This document shows positions 45,638-58,175 of a DNA stretch of 64,000 bases, in pieces. Origin of the DNA: Carya illinoinensis. Taxonomy: Eukaryota; Streptophyta; Magnoliopsida; Fagales; Juglandaceae. The notes below the pieces were generated by a model. It ran no database searches. It was not told the DNA's origin and saw only the letters and a program-made list of their open reading frames with translations. The first letter of the stretch is position 1. Each line of letters begins with the position of its first letter. Position numbers and translations under genes: made by a program. The stretch spans positions 21,731,501 to 21,795,500 of the forward strand of contig NC_056755.1 of NCBI RefSeq assembly GCF_018687715.1, written 5' to 3'.

Positions 45638-46218
45638 TAGAGGTAGCAATATGTGATACAATCCATTAACCCAACATGAATACAATAAAATAATAACGAG
45701 TTTAGGTTTAGTCTTAATGGGTTCATATCAAAATAAGTTGACTCGTTAAGATACAATTACTTAACGGGTTGATAACAGGCCAACACATTATAACCCTTAA
45801 GAAAGTTGAAGTTACAATTATACATTTATACCTAAAAATTTGTTAGAATTTTAATTTCGATATTTTTATTATTTGGATTGGAATTTTGAATGTAGTTAGT
45901 TTTATATTGTTATAGATATTGTATTTTAACATTTATATAAAATTATGCTAAACTTAATCAGGTTAAATGGGTTAATTTCGGGTCTGTTTAACCCTTTTAC
46001 ATAAACGGGTTGAAACAAGTTGGATCATGTTAACCTATTTCGTAGTATTTACTAACAGGTCATGTCATGTCAACCCATTATATTAATGAGTCGTGTTAGG
46101 GTTTAAAATTTTGATACGATAAGTTTAACAGATTATATTCAGGTTGACCCATATAGTATAATATACAAACCTTGACACGATACGAACACGACTCGTAAAC
46201 ACGATTTGACACCCCTCA
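45638..46218. mobile_element. Non-autonomous hAT-like element, 581 bp
   Basis: Termini TAGAGGTAGC and ACACCCCTCA are weak inverted repeats; flanks ATGGCATG (45630-45637) and TTGGCATG (46219-46226) match at 7 of 8 bases. Subterminal AACCC/GGGTT motifs are abundant. No coding. Confidence 0.6.
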
Positions 46219-46796
46219 TTGGCATGTTGATCTAACATTCATGTGTTTCAAAGAAAACCATGTTTAAATTATGTTTACATGTATGGTGCATTACTTATTG
46301 CGTCCTCATTTCATTTTAGTATGCTTTTATGTTTCAATCACCAAGTACGGAGAACAATCAATATACTCGAGCAGGTATGTGACGCCCCCAGATTCAGCTT
46401 GGGATCGGATGGATATCTAAAGTATTGGAACGTGTAACACAAGGTTATCTGCCCTCATTCATGACATATAAAATACAATATTCTTAACATGCATATAGCA
46501 TTACACAATATTCGTAGCGGATAAATTTTTTCTTCAGCAATACTATGCACCAAATTTATAATATCTCAAATAGTTAAAACATAATCCATGTGTGATACCC
46601 CGTTTTTACGTGTATTTTCACTGAATGAGTATTTTAATTTAATTAATATATTGGTTCTTTTATTTTAATTTATTGTATTTTAATTAGTTTTATTTTAGTT
46701 TGATGTGGTGTTTAATTTATTTTAGTCGTTTTATAGTTTTTAAAATCATTTTCGTCGGATTAGTTTTTGGACTCCGGAGGTGAGGATTGGACCTCA

Positions 46797-46915
46797 TTTC
46801 TTTTCCCTCGTATTTTCCTTTTCTTTTCTCTTTTTTCTTTTTCTCTTTTTTCTTTTCTTTTTCTTTTCCTTCTTTTCTTTTTTCTTCCTTTTTCTTTCTT
46901 GTTTCTTCCCCCTCC
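46797..46915. repeat. Long polypyrimidine tract in the 5' LTR
   Basis: About 115 bp are nearly pure C/T on the plus strand, with CTTTTCTTTT-like repeats. The same tract is in the 3' LTR at about 50167-50275, and a shorter one is at 42505-42590 in the solo LTR. Frames across it are only Phe/Ser or Lys/Glu runs. Confidence 0.85.
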
Positions 46916-47013
46916 TGCGCGCTCGACCTCTCTCTTTCTCCCTCTTCCATTGCCGTCCAGCTCTCCAGCCCAGATCACCGCCGTCCGGCTGACACCGCCC
47001 CCACTGGTCGACC

Positions 47014-49733
47014 CCTGTTCTTGAATTGGAGTTTGTTATTGACTTGGAACCTGGAGCTACCCCTATACATAAAGCCCCTTACCATATGGTACCAGCTGAA
47101 TTAAAAGAGTTGAAGGTTCAGTTGCAAGAGTTGGTAGATAAGGGGTTTATTCAGCCAAGTACTTCGTCGTGGGGTGCGCCAATGCTGTTTGTTAAAAAGA
47201 AAGATGGTACCCTCAGAATGTGCATTGATTATCGGGAACTAAATAAGGTGACCATAAAAAATAAGTATCCTCTCCCACGGATCGATGATTTGTTTGATCA
47301 ATTTCAAGGAGCAGCTATGTTCTCGAAGATTGATTTGAGATCAGGATACTACCAGTTGAGGATAAGAGACAAGGGTGTACCCAAAACTGCTTTCAGATCG
47401 AGATACGGGCATTATGAATTTAAGGTGATGCCTTTTGGATTAGCCAATGCCCCTGTCGCTTTTATGGATTCAATGAATCGGATATTTAGACCTTATTTGA
47501 ATTCTTTTGTGGTAGTTTTCATTGATGATATTTTAATTTATTCCTGAGATTTTGAAGAGCATGTTTATCATCTTCGTCTAGTTCTTGGGAAATTGAGAGA
47601 ACACCAGCTGTATGCTAAGCTTATCAAATGTGAATTTTGGTTGGAGGAAGTCAGATTTCTTGGGCATGTGATTTCCCGAGACGGGGTGACTGTTGATCCT
47701 AGTAAGGTGGAAGCCATTTTGTCATGGCAGCGTCCGACGACCGTGCGTGAGATTTGGAGTTTCTTGGGGCTTGCCGGATATTACTGGAGATTTGTGGAAG
47801 GATTTTCTCGCTTATCCGGGCCTCTCACTGCTTTGACTAGAAAGAATGCAGAATTTATTTGGTCAGACAAGTGTGAGATAAGTTTCCAAAAATTAAAGAA
47901 CAGGTTGACAACTGCACCAGTGTTGGCACTTCCAGAATCGCACATGCCTTTGTAGTCTTCAGCGATGCGTCTAAATTTGGATTGGGATATGTCCTTATGC
48001 AGGAGGGACGGGTTGTTGCTTATGCATCTCGTCAGCTAAAGGATCATGAGAAGAATTATCCGACGCATGATTTAGAATTGACTGCGATTGTGTTTGCTCT
48101 TAAGATCTGGTGGCACTATCTGTATGGGGAAGTTTGCAAAGTATACACCAATCATAAGAGCTTGAAGCACTTGTTTTCCCAGAAGAATCTGAACATGAGG
48201 CAGAGGCGATGGCTAGAGTTAATCAGTGACTACCAGTGCGAGATTAAGTATCATCCAGGGAAGGCAAATATAGTTGCTGATGCTTTGAGTCGAAAGTCGC
48301 ACTTGGAAGATGAAGCCGAATCGTCAGGATTGGATTCTTTACTTTGCGGGATAAGAAGACTCCTTATTGAAAGTTCACAGCAAGAGGAAATATTATCTTC
48401 AAATCTTGATATTCGAGTAGCTAATTTTGAGGAATTGAAGACTCTTCAAAGGAAGGATCCGAAGCTTTTGGATATTAGAAAAAGAGTCAGAAAATCTCGA
48501 GGCCGTTGCATTATAGTATGGATAAAGATGGAATTTTTCAATTCCGAGATCGTAGAGTGGTCTCCAAAGATTCAGAATTTAAGGAGTGAATTATGGCAGA
48601 AGCTCATGCGGTCCCTTTTTCAGTTAATCCTGGCAGTACGAAGATGTATCGGGACTTGAAAAAAAAAATTTGGTGGGAAGGAATGAAGAAGGATATTGCC
48701 TTGCATGTTGAGAAATGTCACACATGCCGTCAAGTCAAGGTCGAACATCAAAGACCCGCAGGTATGCTCCAACCTCTCCCTATTCCTGAGTGGAAGTGGG
48801 ACGACATCACGATGGATTTTGTAGTGGGCTTACCGAAGACTCCTAGTGAGAAGAACTCGGTTTGGGTGTTGTTGATCGGTTAACTAAGAGTGCTCATTTC
48901 TTACTTGTTAATAACATTGATTCCTTGGGTAAGTTGACTCGCATGTACTTGAAAGAGATAGTGCGGTTGCACGGCATACCGAAGAGTATTGTGTCGGATT
49001 GGGACCCAAGGTTTACATTTCAATTTTGGAAAAGTTTGCAGGCAGCGTTGGGTACTAAGTTGAAGTTTAGTACTACATATCACCCTCAGACAGACGGCCA
49101 ATCAGAGCGCACTATTCAGACCCTTGAAGATATGTTACCAGCATATGTTATGGAATTTCAAGGGAGTTGGGAAAATCACTTGCCACTCATAGAATTGCTT
49201 ATAATTATAGCTTCCATGCGTCCATCCAAATGGCTTATTATGAAGCTCTTAATGGGAGAAAGTGCAGATCGCCATTGTGTTGGGATGAAGTAGGGGAGAA
49301 TAAAATAGTTGGGCCCGAAATAATTCAAGAGATGCAAAGCCAAGTTTGAATTATAAGGGATAAAATGGCGGCAGCTCAGAGTCGTCAGAAAAGCTACGCA
49401 AATAAAAGGAGGAGAGAGTTATCTTTTGAAGAAAGTGATTGAGTTTATCTCAAAATCTCTTCCATGAAAGGAGTTAAGCATTTTGGTAAAAGGAGGAAAC
49501 TGGATCCGAGATATGTTGGCCCTTTTCAGATTTTGGAGAAGGTAGGGCCCGTCGCTTATAGAATTGCTTTGCCAGAATATTTTGGGGATATTCACGATGT
49601 CTTCCATGTATCATCCTTGAAGAAGAATTTTGGACAACAAGAGCCGCGCTTCGTCGACCCAGAGCATATTCAGTTGCAACCGGACCTTACTTATGAGGTT
49701 GTTCCTTCACAGATCATGGATTGGAAAGAGTAA
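47014..49733 (+). pseudogene. Gypsy pol: RT, RNase H, integrase, broken
   Basis: Order RT-RNase H-integrase is that of Ty3/gypsy. RT: the [19 protein letters not shown] box, [13 protein letters not shown], and the catalytic [11 protein letters not shown] (FIDD). A TGA follows at 47545. RNase [27 protein letters not shown] and [20 protein letters not shown] lost T near 47953 shifts the frame just before it. Integrase: the H2C2 knuckle ending HVEKCHTCRQVK; core residues in TMDFVVGLP, SIVSDWDPRF and SERTIQTLED. Tail: GPFQILEKVGPVAYR and HDVFHVSSLKK. Further shifts near 48590, 48880 and 49200 and stops near 49347 and 49441 make it inactive. Confidence 0.92.
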
Positions 49734-52123
49734 CAGTTGAGATCCAAGACGATACCTCTAGTAAAGGTGGCATGGGGGAATCCGTTAGCCCAAGATTTCT
49801 CTTGGGAGTGAGCAGCAGACATGAGGGAGCAGTGCCCCTATTTGTTTGGGTAAAGGACGGTACATATCTTAAACTTGGTCTCAGTGGAATCATGTGGCTT
49901 GTTTTAAGTTAATGTTTGATCTTGTAAATTTCGAGGACGAAATTTGTTTTTAAGGGGGGAGGATGTGATACCCCGTTTTTACGTATATTTTCACTGAATG
50001 AGTATTTTAATTTAATTAATATATTGGTTCTTTTATTTTAATTTATTGTATTTTAATTGGTTTTATTTTAGTTTGATGTGGTGTTTAATTTATTTTAGTC
50101 GTTTTATAGTTTTTAAAATCATTTTCGTTGGATTAGTTTTTGGACTCCGGAGGTTAGGATTGGACCTCATTTCTTTTCCCTCATCTTTTCTTTTTCTTTT
50201 CTCTTTTTTCTTTTCTTTTTCTTTTCCTTCTTTTCTTTTTTCTTCCTTTTTCTTTCTTCTTTCTTCCCCCTCCCGCGCGCTTGACCTCTCTCTCTCTCCC
50301 TCTTCCATCATCATCCAGCTCTCTAGCCCAGACCACCGTCATCCGACCAACACCGCCCCCACTGGTCGACTCCCCTCCGGTCGGCGCACCACCACACCAA
50401 AAATCAGCTCCTCCCGTGCCGCCATTAACCCCCTATAGGCCATCTAAGCCGCACGGCTTTTGGCCATTTCCGGCGCCTTTGCTCCACTTTTGGTCATCAC
50501 TTTTTCACCACTTCATCCCCTACCTCTTGCCGTCCTAACCCACCCTTTTTCAGCCCTGATCCGATGCCGGAGCAGCTCCCACGAGCTCAACTCCGATCTG
50601 CCCCTTTTTTCACTTCCACCGCCACTTCCACCGCCACCCACAGCCAAAACTCACTTCCTTTAGCTTCATAAACATCTCTAGGCCATTCCTTATCAATTTT
50701 GAGTCTTGGTTTGTCCCCGTTCGAAAGTGAGTAATTTACAACCCACGGCCACAGTGTAAAATACACTGTTACGTTGCTTTTTCTCCTCTGTTTGCAACGT
50801 CGTGATCCTTCGAAAAATACCTTATAGCTTTATAATTATTTTCCAAACTCTATTTTAGATTTAAATATACTTTTGCTCTTACAATAAATTATTTGACTGG
50901 TTGATTCCGGACTGAGTCTGAGGAGTTCGGGGGTCGGGTGGATTGAGGACGGAGTTGCTTGGTTTTGTTGTTTTTGTGATTGGTTGGATGTTTGTATTTT
51001 GAGGCGTGCATTGCATGATGCATTCATGTGCATTTCTTTTAAATGGAGAAAATCCAGTGTTATTTGTGTAAATGGATTTTCAGGTGCGTGTGTATCACGA
51101 CCCCAAGCCGAGATGGGGTATTATCTTGGTGGAGCTCTTCTGGTCACTCAGGAGCGTAATATACTGAGTGACGTCCCCTGGGTTGTCACTGGGCGACAAC
51201 GGGAGAGGGCGGGATGGTAACGCTCTCGTACCAACTTCGTGGCCCTTCGCTGGCGAGGGCTAGAAGATGCTTGGCTACGTATGCGCGGGGCGCAGAACTG
51301 GGCATCGCTCGTTACAAAGTCACACGCATGGTCGTTACCCGTGGTGTGACGATGGGAGCCAGGGTGTGCGGATGACCCCTTGGGGAGGTCATGGTGCGTT
51401 CGGATTAATTGGTTATTGAATTGAGTTGGATTTGGGCCAAATGTGACTTTTGGCGTGAGTTGGAAAGTAATACGTTTTTGGGACCAAATGAGACTTTTGG
51501 CGTGCGTGGAAAAATGTGATTTTATAGAATATGTGCATTTGGCATTCTTCCATGCATATTATTGAGTATAATATGTTTTTATCTTGTGGCGTTTGGATAT
51601 TTACTTACCTGCGGCACCATTTTGGTATCGTAGATTTTGATGCAGAGGTCGATGAGGAGGAGGAGACTGAGTCTGAGGAGGCGGCTCCGCCGGAGTATTG
51701 ATTTGGAGTTTATGCCTTGTAGTTAGTTTTGAAACAATATTTGTGACTTGTAATATTTTATTATATATGTTTTGAACGGATTTGTATTAAACAAAGAAAA
51801 ATTATGGTACTTAGTTATATGACTTTGTTTATTCGCTGCGTGTTTTCTTTTGCACACTTGTTGCATGTACACACACTTGGCACTTGGCGATAGGGTGGTG
51901 ACCCGTGTTATCATCATCCCGATGTCTCGATTTCCCTGTGTCCGTACGTGGGATTTGGGGGCGTCACACCATGCATACTTAATAAAATAAACATCCACAA
52001 TTACAATACAAGTCTCAGAAGACTAAAATCTCAAAACATGGGAGATCGGGCTACATATTTACATTACTAAAAAAATACTATTGGGCCAGTTCGTCGAGTA
52101 ATTCACGTAACTCAACTAACGAG

Positions 52124-55100
52124 TAGGCCTGAAAACTGACTCTACCGGTTTGGTTATGCGCCAAACCGACCACCGACCGACCACCAGAAAATCTGGTTTT
52201 GCCAACCGACAATCAACCGTTCAAAGGGGTGGAATCAACCGGAACCGATTCCGGTCGATTCAGTGGTTTGGGCCATTGTTTTGGGGCCCTTTTCATAAGG
52301 TTTTTTTTGCTCACTTCAATTATTTTTTGACCTTTTTCTACTCAATCTAGTGAATTTATTAGTCAATATTCACAATATTTTACTAAATAATAGTAAGTAG
52401 TAATTACTAAATAATACTCTAAAATCTAATAAGTTAGTTAATGACTATTAACTACTAACTACTAAGTAATCAATAAAAGTGTCCACTAAATGAGTAGATG
52501 TTTAATACAAATACAAACCAACACAAATTTTTTTAAGCAATAAGCAAGCAACTATCACAAATTAAAATTAAAATCTTAGATCTTTAATTCTTCATTCCAT
52601 ATTCGAAAAATCTTCAACTTTCAATAGTTGTAACGCCTGATTGTGCTCCTAACTCTATATAAATATGAAAAAAAATTCAGATTAAATATCAAATATTAAT
52701 AAATTTGGATAATCAAGAAATAAATTAATTTAACTTATAAAAATAAATGAATATTGAATGAATACATTACCAGATTCTACCACAAAACTCTCCACATTAT
52801 CCATGGTCTCTCGAAGATTAATTGGCGCCGACGGATGTTGCAACCAATTCTAAGTACAAATAAGTGTTTCACTTGTTTTCAGAGCCAATGAACTCCGAAA
52901 CCGATCCAGTACACGCCCTCATGTACTAAATGTTGACTCTGAGGCAACAGTGGAAACAAGCATGGATAATTAACCTCATTTTGTCTCCACCAGATCAACA
53001 AATCAAAAGATGAACTGAGTGCCTTGTTTTGTCTCCACCAGATCAACAAATCAAAAGATAAATATCGGTCCACCTCTATTTTAGAAGTAGCAGATTCAAT
53101 CTCGTTATCTAGCTCATACCAATCCATATACAATTGTGACTCTTGATAGTCTTCACTTTCTATTGTGCGTATAGATGTCGGCTACTCGAGGTAGAACCAA
53201 ATGTAGCATTATACTTATCGTATAAGTCGAATAGTAACTATCTCACACTAGACACCAAATGTAATCCTTGGGTCTCATCATAATTTTTTTTCAAGTTGCG
53301 AGTGAGAAGCCCTAACTTATTTCGAGGATCAAGCACAACGACAACCAACAACAACAAGTTCATCTTATCCAATGAACCCTAATACTTATCATATTTCGTT
53401 CTCATGCTTATGGCCATATTCATCAAACAACTATTAGAACTCTGAATCAGCCTAACCAATTCTTTTTGGAGCATGCAAATTTCCACAAAATTTGTATTTG
53501 CCGTGACATGAAGGGACCCAGAAAATTGATAAGTGACATCATAGAACATCTTCAAAAATTTCACAAAAACTTGCAATGTCTCCCACTCATCTGATCTAGG
53601 AGACCCTATGTGTCCCTCATTAAAGTAAGACAGAAAATTGTAATTCTCACTCTCCATCTGCCTACAAGGCTTTTCAAATTTCTCAGCTGCAACCAACATT
53701 ATGCAAGTTGAATTCCATTGGGTTTGCACATCAAGATACGACATTTTTTTACAATCAATTTTTTCTTTTTCTACACATTTCTTAAACTTGTCTAATCTAG
53801 CAGGGGAGGAGCGCACATATCTAATCGCATTTCTAACCATTGCGATGGTACCATTACACTCATTTAAACCCTTGTTCACGACAAGATTTAAAATATGAAG
53901 ACAACATCTCAAATGCATATACTTCCCGCTCAACACATTCCCCGTCAAAAAATGCTTCAAGTAAGAAATTGCAGTATCATTTGAGCTAGCATTATCAATA
54001 GTCACAGTAAATATCTTATCAATGCCCCAATCAAGGTTCAATATATTTTCCAATTGTATCCCCTCGATGATTAGGGATTAAACAAAAATTAATGATTTTT
54101 TTCTTCAACTTCCAATCATTATCAACGAAATGGGCAGTTAGGCACATATAATTCAGATTTTGTATTGATGTTCATGTATCAATAGTCAATGAAACTCTCA
54201 TCTCCCCATCTTTAAACAACTTTTTAAGCTTGGCTTTTTCAGATGTAAACAATTTCATACAGTCTCTTGCAACTGTGACACGGCATGACACTTTAAATTT
54301 TGGTTCAAGTAACCAAACCAACTTCCTAAATCCTTGTCCTTCAATAATTCTAAATTGCAATTCATCAATAATTATCATTTCCGCAATGGCCAACCTCACT
54401 ACATCTTCACTATATTTGTGGGTTACAAGATTCCTTACCACACTATTATCACTCTCTCCAATCCCTTCTTCGGGTCTTGCCTCACTCGCCAATATTTGTT
54501 GATATCTATCTAGAGGCCCGTGTTTATGAGGATTTTTTAGACATGTAGATAAGTGGTTTTGCATAGTTGAAATCTCATTCCTCTTTGAGCGGCAAGCGTA
54601 AATCTTACAACAATAGCTACACTTAGCCTTCGGATTATCTATGAGACAACCCTCAACTTTCGTAAAATGATCACAAACAACTGATGGGTCCTTCCCCTTC
54701 TGTTTCCTAGGAAGTGGACAAGTACTACTAGGGGCACTTGAATGTTTTGGTGTTTAGGTCTCTCCCAAATTAACGATTTGTTCATCATTATCAAGATCAA
54801 TTGGAGTTGATGAGGAATCTATCTAATATGTGAAACATTAAATTCAAAATTAATTAACAAACATAGTTGATACAGTTGGATGGTAAAATATATGGCGATC
54901 AAACTATTGAACTAGTACAATAATCAAGGAGCACATAGAAAAGTACTTAAATGGGCTCACCATAGATGAGGTAATTGTACTGATTATTAGCTCACTCACA
55001 ATAGTCTTATAGTTATTCCATATTTAATAAATATGCTAAAGAATGTCTATCACAACATTTTATAAAAAAATTTCCCAAATGTTACTATGTTTCATATACT

Positions 55101-56084
55101 TATAATCTACAGTTAAACCATGCAAAAATTAATGTCCTATGTCTGGAGGTTTATGCTAACAAACCAATACAGTGTTATAACCTTTGTAGATAAAAATCGA
55201 AGCATAATTTTATCAAACAAACGATCTGAAATTGGGTTTTTGTAGATACAGCTTAGCATAATTTTAGATGTTCTATTCTTGTCTGATCTTGATGATCATG
55301 ATGATCTATGTGCAAGGTCATTTTGATCTATATTCTATGTTAAATTTCCATTTTGAATTTCCATTTTCACATGTTAAATTTCACATTTTTCACACCACCA
55401 TACACCTACAACCTCACGGCATTTTTTTTTTTAATAAAAATCGAAGCATTCATTCAACTACATGATTTATGCCACTTAAATAATTTAGAAAGATAAAATA
55501 CAATCTTAACTTACAAATTACAATAGAGATTCGGAGACCATGAAAATGAAATGTTCCAATCTCAAATTAATTTAAACATACCTTTCTAAATGCCCAAGAA
55601 GTGGCTGGCATCGAGCTGAGGAAGGGGCGTTGAGCAGAGGCTGGGAAACCGACAAAAATCTAAGGGCTAGACGCAGAGGAGCTGAGCAATGAGCGGGAGA
55701 GGGCCAGACGTAGGGAAAAGGGATCGGCGGCCGTGTAGGAGATTTTCAAAAAATCTAAAGCCAAAGGGGGAAAGGTAAGGATTTTACCCTAATACGAAAC
55801 GGTGCCTTTTGGCTTAAGCCAACCAGTGCCGTTTATATATATTTTACCCTAAGTGAAACAACATCGTTTTCTATATATAAAAAGGGAAAACAAAATATAT
55901 AAGAGATCGGTCAGTCGGTTCATCGGTTTATTTAGCTTTGAACCGCAAACCGAATCGACCGATGTTGGTTCATTAAAAATTCCCTTGACTGCTGCCAGTT
56001 CTTGGCCGGTTCCGACCGGTTCCGGCGTCCTGAGGTTGGTTCCAGTCGGTATAGGGTGGTGTATCGGTTTTATGTACGCCCCTA
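52124..56084 (-). mobile_element. hAT transposon, about 4.0 kb
   Basis: The 8-bp duplication CTAACGAG at 52116-52123 and 56085-56092 is perfect. Ends are TAGGCCTG and CGCCCCTA, weakly inverted. Both subterminal regions (about 52140-52280 and 55900-56070) are crowded with ACCGG/CGGTT motifs, as expected for transposase binding. A minus-strand hAT transposase lies inside. The element sits in the large minus-strand LTR. Confidence 0.9.
52879..54780 (-). pseudogene. hAT transposase with BED finger, broken
   Basis: Minus-strand order: a BED-type zinc finger region with STMQNHLSTC (about 54560); a core with LTIDT, then after a TGA in place of the usual Trp codon (about 54168) NYMCLTAHFVDNDWKLKKK; VTIDNASSND and HLRCCLHILNLVVNKGL of the RNase H-like fold (54053-53379); and the hATC dimerisation region with EVDRYLSFDLLIWWRQN (about 53070). 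Relatives include plant RICESLEEPER/DAYSLEEPER proteins. A frameshift near 54050 and the TGA inactivate it. A 48-bp in-frame duplication repeats FDLLIWWRQN (52979-53010 and 53027-53058). Confidence 0.9.
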
Positions 56085-56515
56085 CTAACGAGGCCCAAAA
56101 TACTATCCAAAAACCTAACTAAGGAGGTTGTAAGCTCCGCGTTGCGTCTGCGGCGTCTAGTCAACCTCCTCTAGTCTACCCATGTTTGCTCATTTCTCTA
56201 ATCCTAACACATCGCCTACTATTCAGGAGGAATAATAGTTGGGACTACCATGAAGACATTTGATTACAAATCTCAGCAAGTTAATAGGAAACTTAAACAC
56301 AAGTTAATGATGCATGCATGGCAATAAATGAGTGAATGCACAATCAAAATCAATAGTAAGTATGACATAACTTAACATAACATGGCATAAAATAATAAGC
56401 ATAATGCGACTTAACATAATATGGGCATGAAAATGAGACTGAATGTGAACTTACATAACATGAATATGAACTTGAATATAACATGAACCTGAGCATATGA
56501 TTGAGCTACATTATT

Positions 56516-57785
56516 GCATATTTTTTAAATTTAAAATTTAATATATGTTTAATTGTTTTATTATTTTGTTATTGGTTTTAAATAGAAAAATGGTTAATAG
56601 GCATAAATATAAGTTGTGATTTAAATTAATTAATATTATAGTTTATGCTTAGTGTGTTGTTTCTTTTTCTTATTTTTATTTTTAAATAATAAGTCGTTCC
56701 TTTGAGTTTCTAGTTTCTGAGTTCCTATCTTTGGATAAATGCATGTATACTAAAATGACCAGCTGATTTTGGGTAGAAAATCAAAGGGGGACCACACGCA
56801 AAATAGCAAGAAGAAAGCTACAACTCTTGCAGGACTAGTTGGGATGCAGAGCATGCCTAGAGGCATGGTGCTAGCAGACGAATGGAGGGAGCGAGAAATG
56901 TAAATTAGGAAAGAAATGAATTGACGAATGGAGGGAGCTTTGGAGTGGAACGGGCAGCTTCATTTTGATGAGGACTTGAAGACGCAGCTAAGGTTTGGAC
57001 GAGGGACCCAGCTGGAAAGGGGAACCAGGACACACATGCTTTTGACTGGACGCAAGACACCAACACATGGACTTTAGCCGACGTTGCTTTTCTTTTCAAT
57101 AAACAGAAAAGTAGTTCAGCTTTTACACATGAAAGAAATCACATGGAAACTTCAATGCACCAATACATTTCGGGATCACGCATTTGGACTCATCCATGCT
57201 CCTGACACACCTACAACTTCATGGAAAAAAAAAAACAGCAAACTAGCAGACTAGTCTTTTGACTCTTCAATTCAACCAGACAAGCTTTTTGGCTTGTCTT
57301 CAACGTGGACCCCACATGCCTTCAACGAATTCAACATACTCAACCAACCTCACTTTTCATTTTCACTAGGTAGACACCTATAAAAAGGATTGAAGGAGAA
57401 CTGAAAAGCGCCTTGATCATTCAGTCGAAAGAGCTATAGCATAGTATAATATAATTTTTTTTTTCTAAGTTTTCTTTATTTTATTAGAGAACTCAGGTAA
57501 GGAGAGGGAGATGGCAGTGCAGTTGTAGAGCCCTCTAGTCCAACTGTTGCTGCCCATCCTTCCTCCTCCACCTATAGTCTTTTCTCCAATTTATTTTGTG
57601 AGAATGAGAGAAGAGAACGGACACTTGCTAGAGAGTTATAGACTGGTTTTTAGCCAACTCTAAATTTTACTGTTCAGCATAGTTCTAGAGCTCCTTCGCC
57701 ACACTATTGCTGCCCATCTCTTTTCTTCCACATTATTACGCGATATTCTCCTGCACTTAAAAGAGCCTTTGTACTACTCAATTTT
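56516..57785 (+). mobile_element. Unresolved insert with promoter-like features
   Basis: The host LTR sequence is lost at about 56516 and resumes at about 57785; TTGAGC occurs at both edges. Inside are CACCTATAAAAAGG (about 57375), a TATA-like box, and a donor-like TCAGGTAAGG (about 57492). No protein domains were found. It could be a copia-type solo LTR or a short non-autonomous LTR element. Confidence 0.45.
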
Positions 57786-57950
57786 GAGCAAGTCAACATA
57801 ATATGACATAAACATGAATTTGAAAAATAATATGAACGTGAACATAACATGACATGAATATAAACTTGAAACATAACGTGAACGTGAGGATAGCATAATG
57901 TGAAGGTGAACATGAAAATAAAGCTTGACATGAACTTGAACTTAACATAA

Positions 57951-58175
57951 CGGCAGATTATACCCCTTCATCATAGTACTCAGCAGCGCATAACCTTGAC
58001 CACAGTACCAGGCAATGCGTATTATCTTTAACCGTAATACAACTTAACTGATTTATCCATTTGTAGGACGGCAGATTATACTCCTTCACTTTAATACTCG
58101 GCAGATCATAGCCTTAACCGCAATATCAGGCAGCATGTGTCATCATTAACCGTAGTACAAATTAACTAATAACTG
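57951..58175. repeat. Two-copy 118-bp tandem repeat in LTR
   Basis: CGGCAGATTATACYCCTTCA starts at 57951 and 58069, followed in both by TAGTACTCAGCAG/TAATACTCGGCAG and TTAACCGTARTACAA. It occupies the place in this LTR where the solo LTR at 41731 has its 45-bp hairpin array. Confidence 0.8.

Larger units (their letters stand above)
46591..51968 (+). mobile_element. Ty3/gypsy element with large 5' deletion
   Basis: CCATG duplications at 46586-46590 and 51969-51973 bound the element. The 3' LTR (49964-51968) is intact at 2005 bp, starting TGTGATACCCC and ending GGGGGCGTCACA, and is preceded by the polypurine tract AAGGGGGGAGG. The 5' LTR keeps only its first 420 bp (to about 47012) and runs straight into reverse transcriptase. 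The rest of the 5' LTR, the primer site, gag and protease are deleted. The shared LTR parts are very similar, so insertion was fairly recent. Confidence 0.92.

Noticed and set aside
46717..47024. Phe/Ser-rich and Lys/Glu-rich frames
   Set aside because: They are translations of a polypyrimidine tract in an LTR and its complement.
47014..49733. Integrated pararetrovirus
   Set aside because: The RT-RNase H-integrase order, LTRs, polypurine tract and 5-bp TSD identify a Ty3/gypsy retrotransposon; no movement or coat protein is seen.
55853..56122. Frame near the hAT right end
   Set aside because: It crosses the element terminus and TSD, so it cannot be an ancestral gene.
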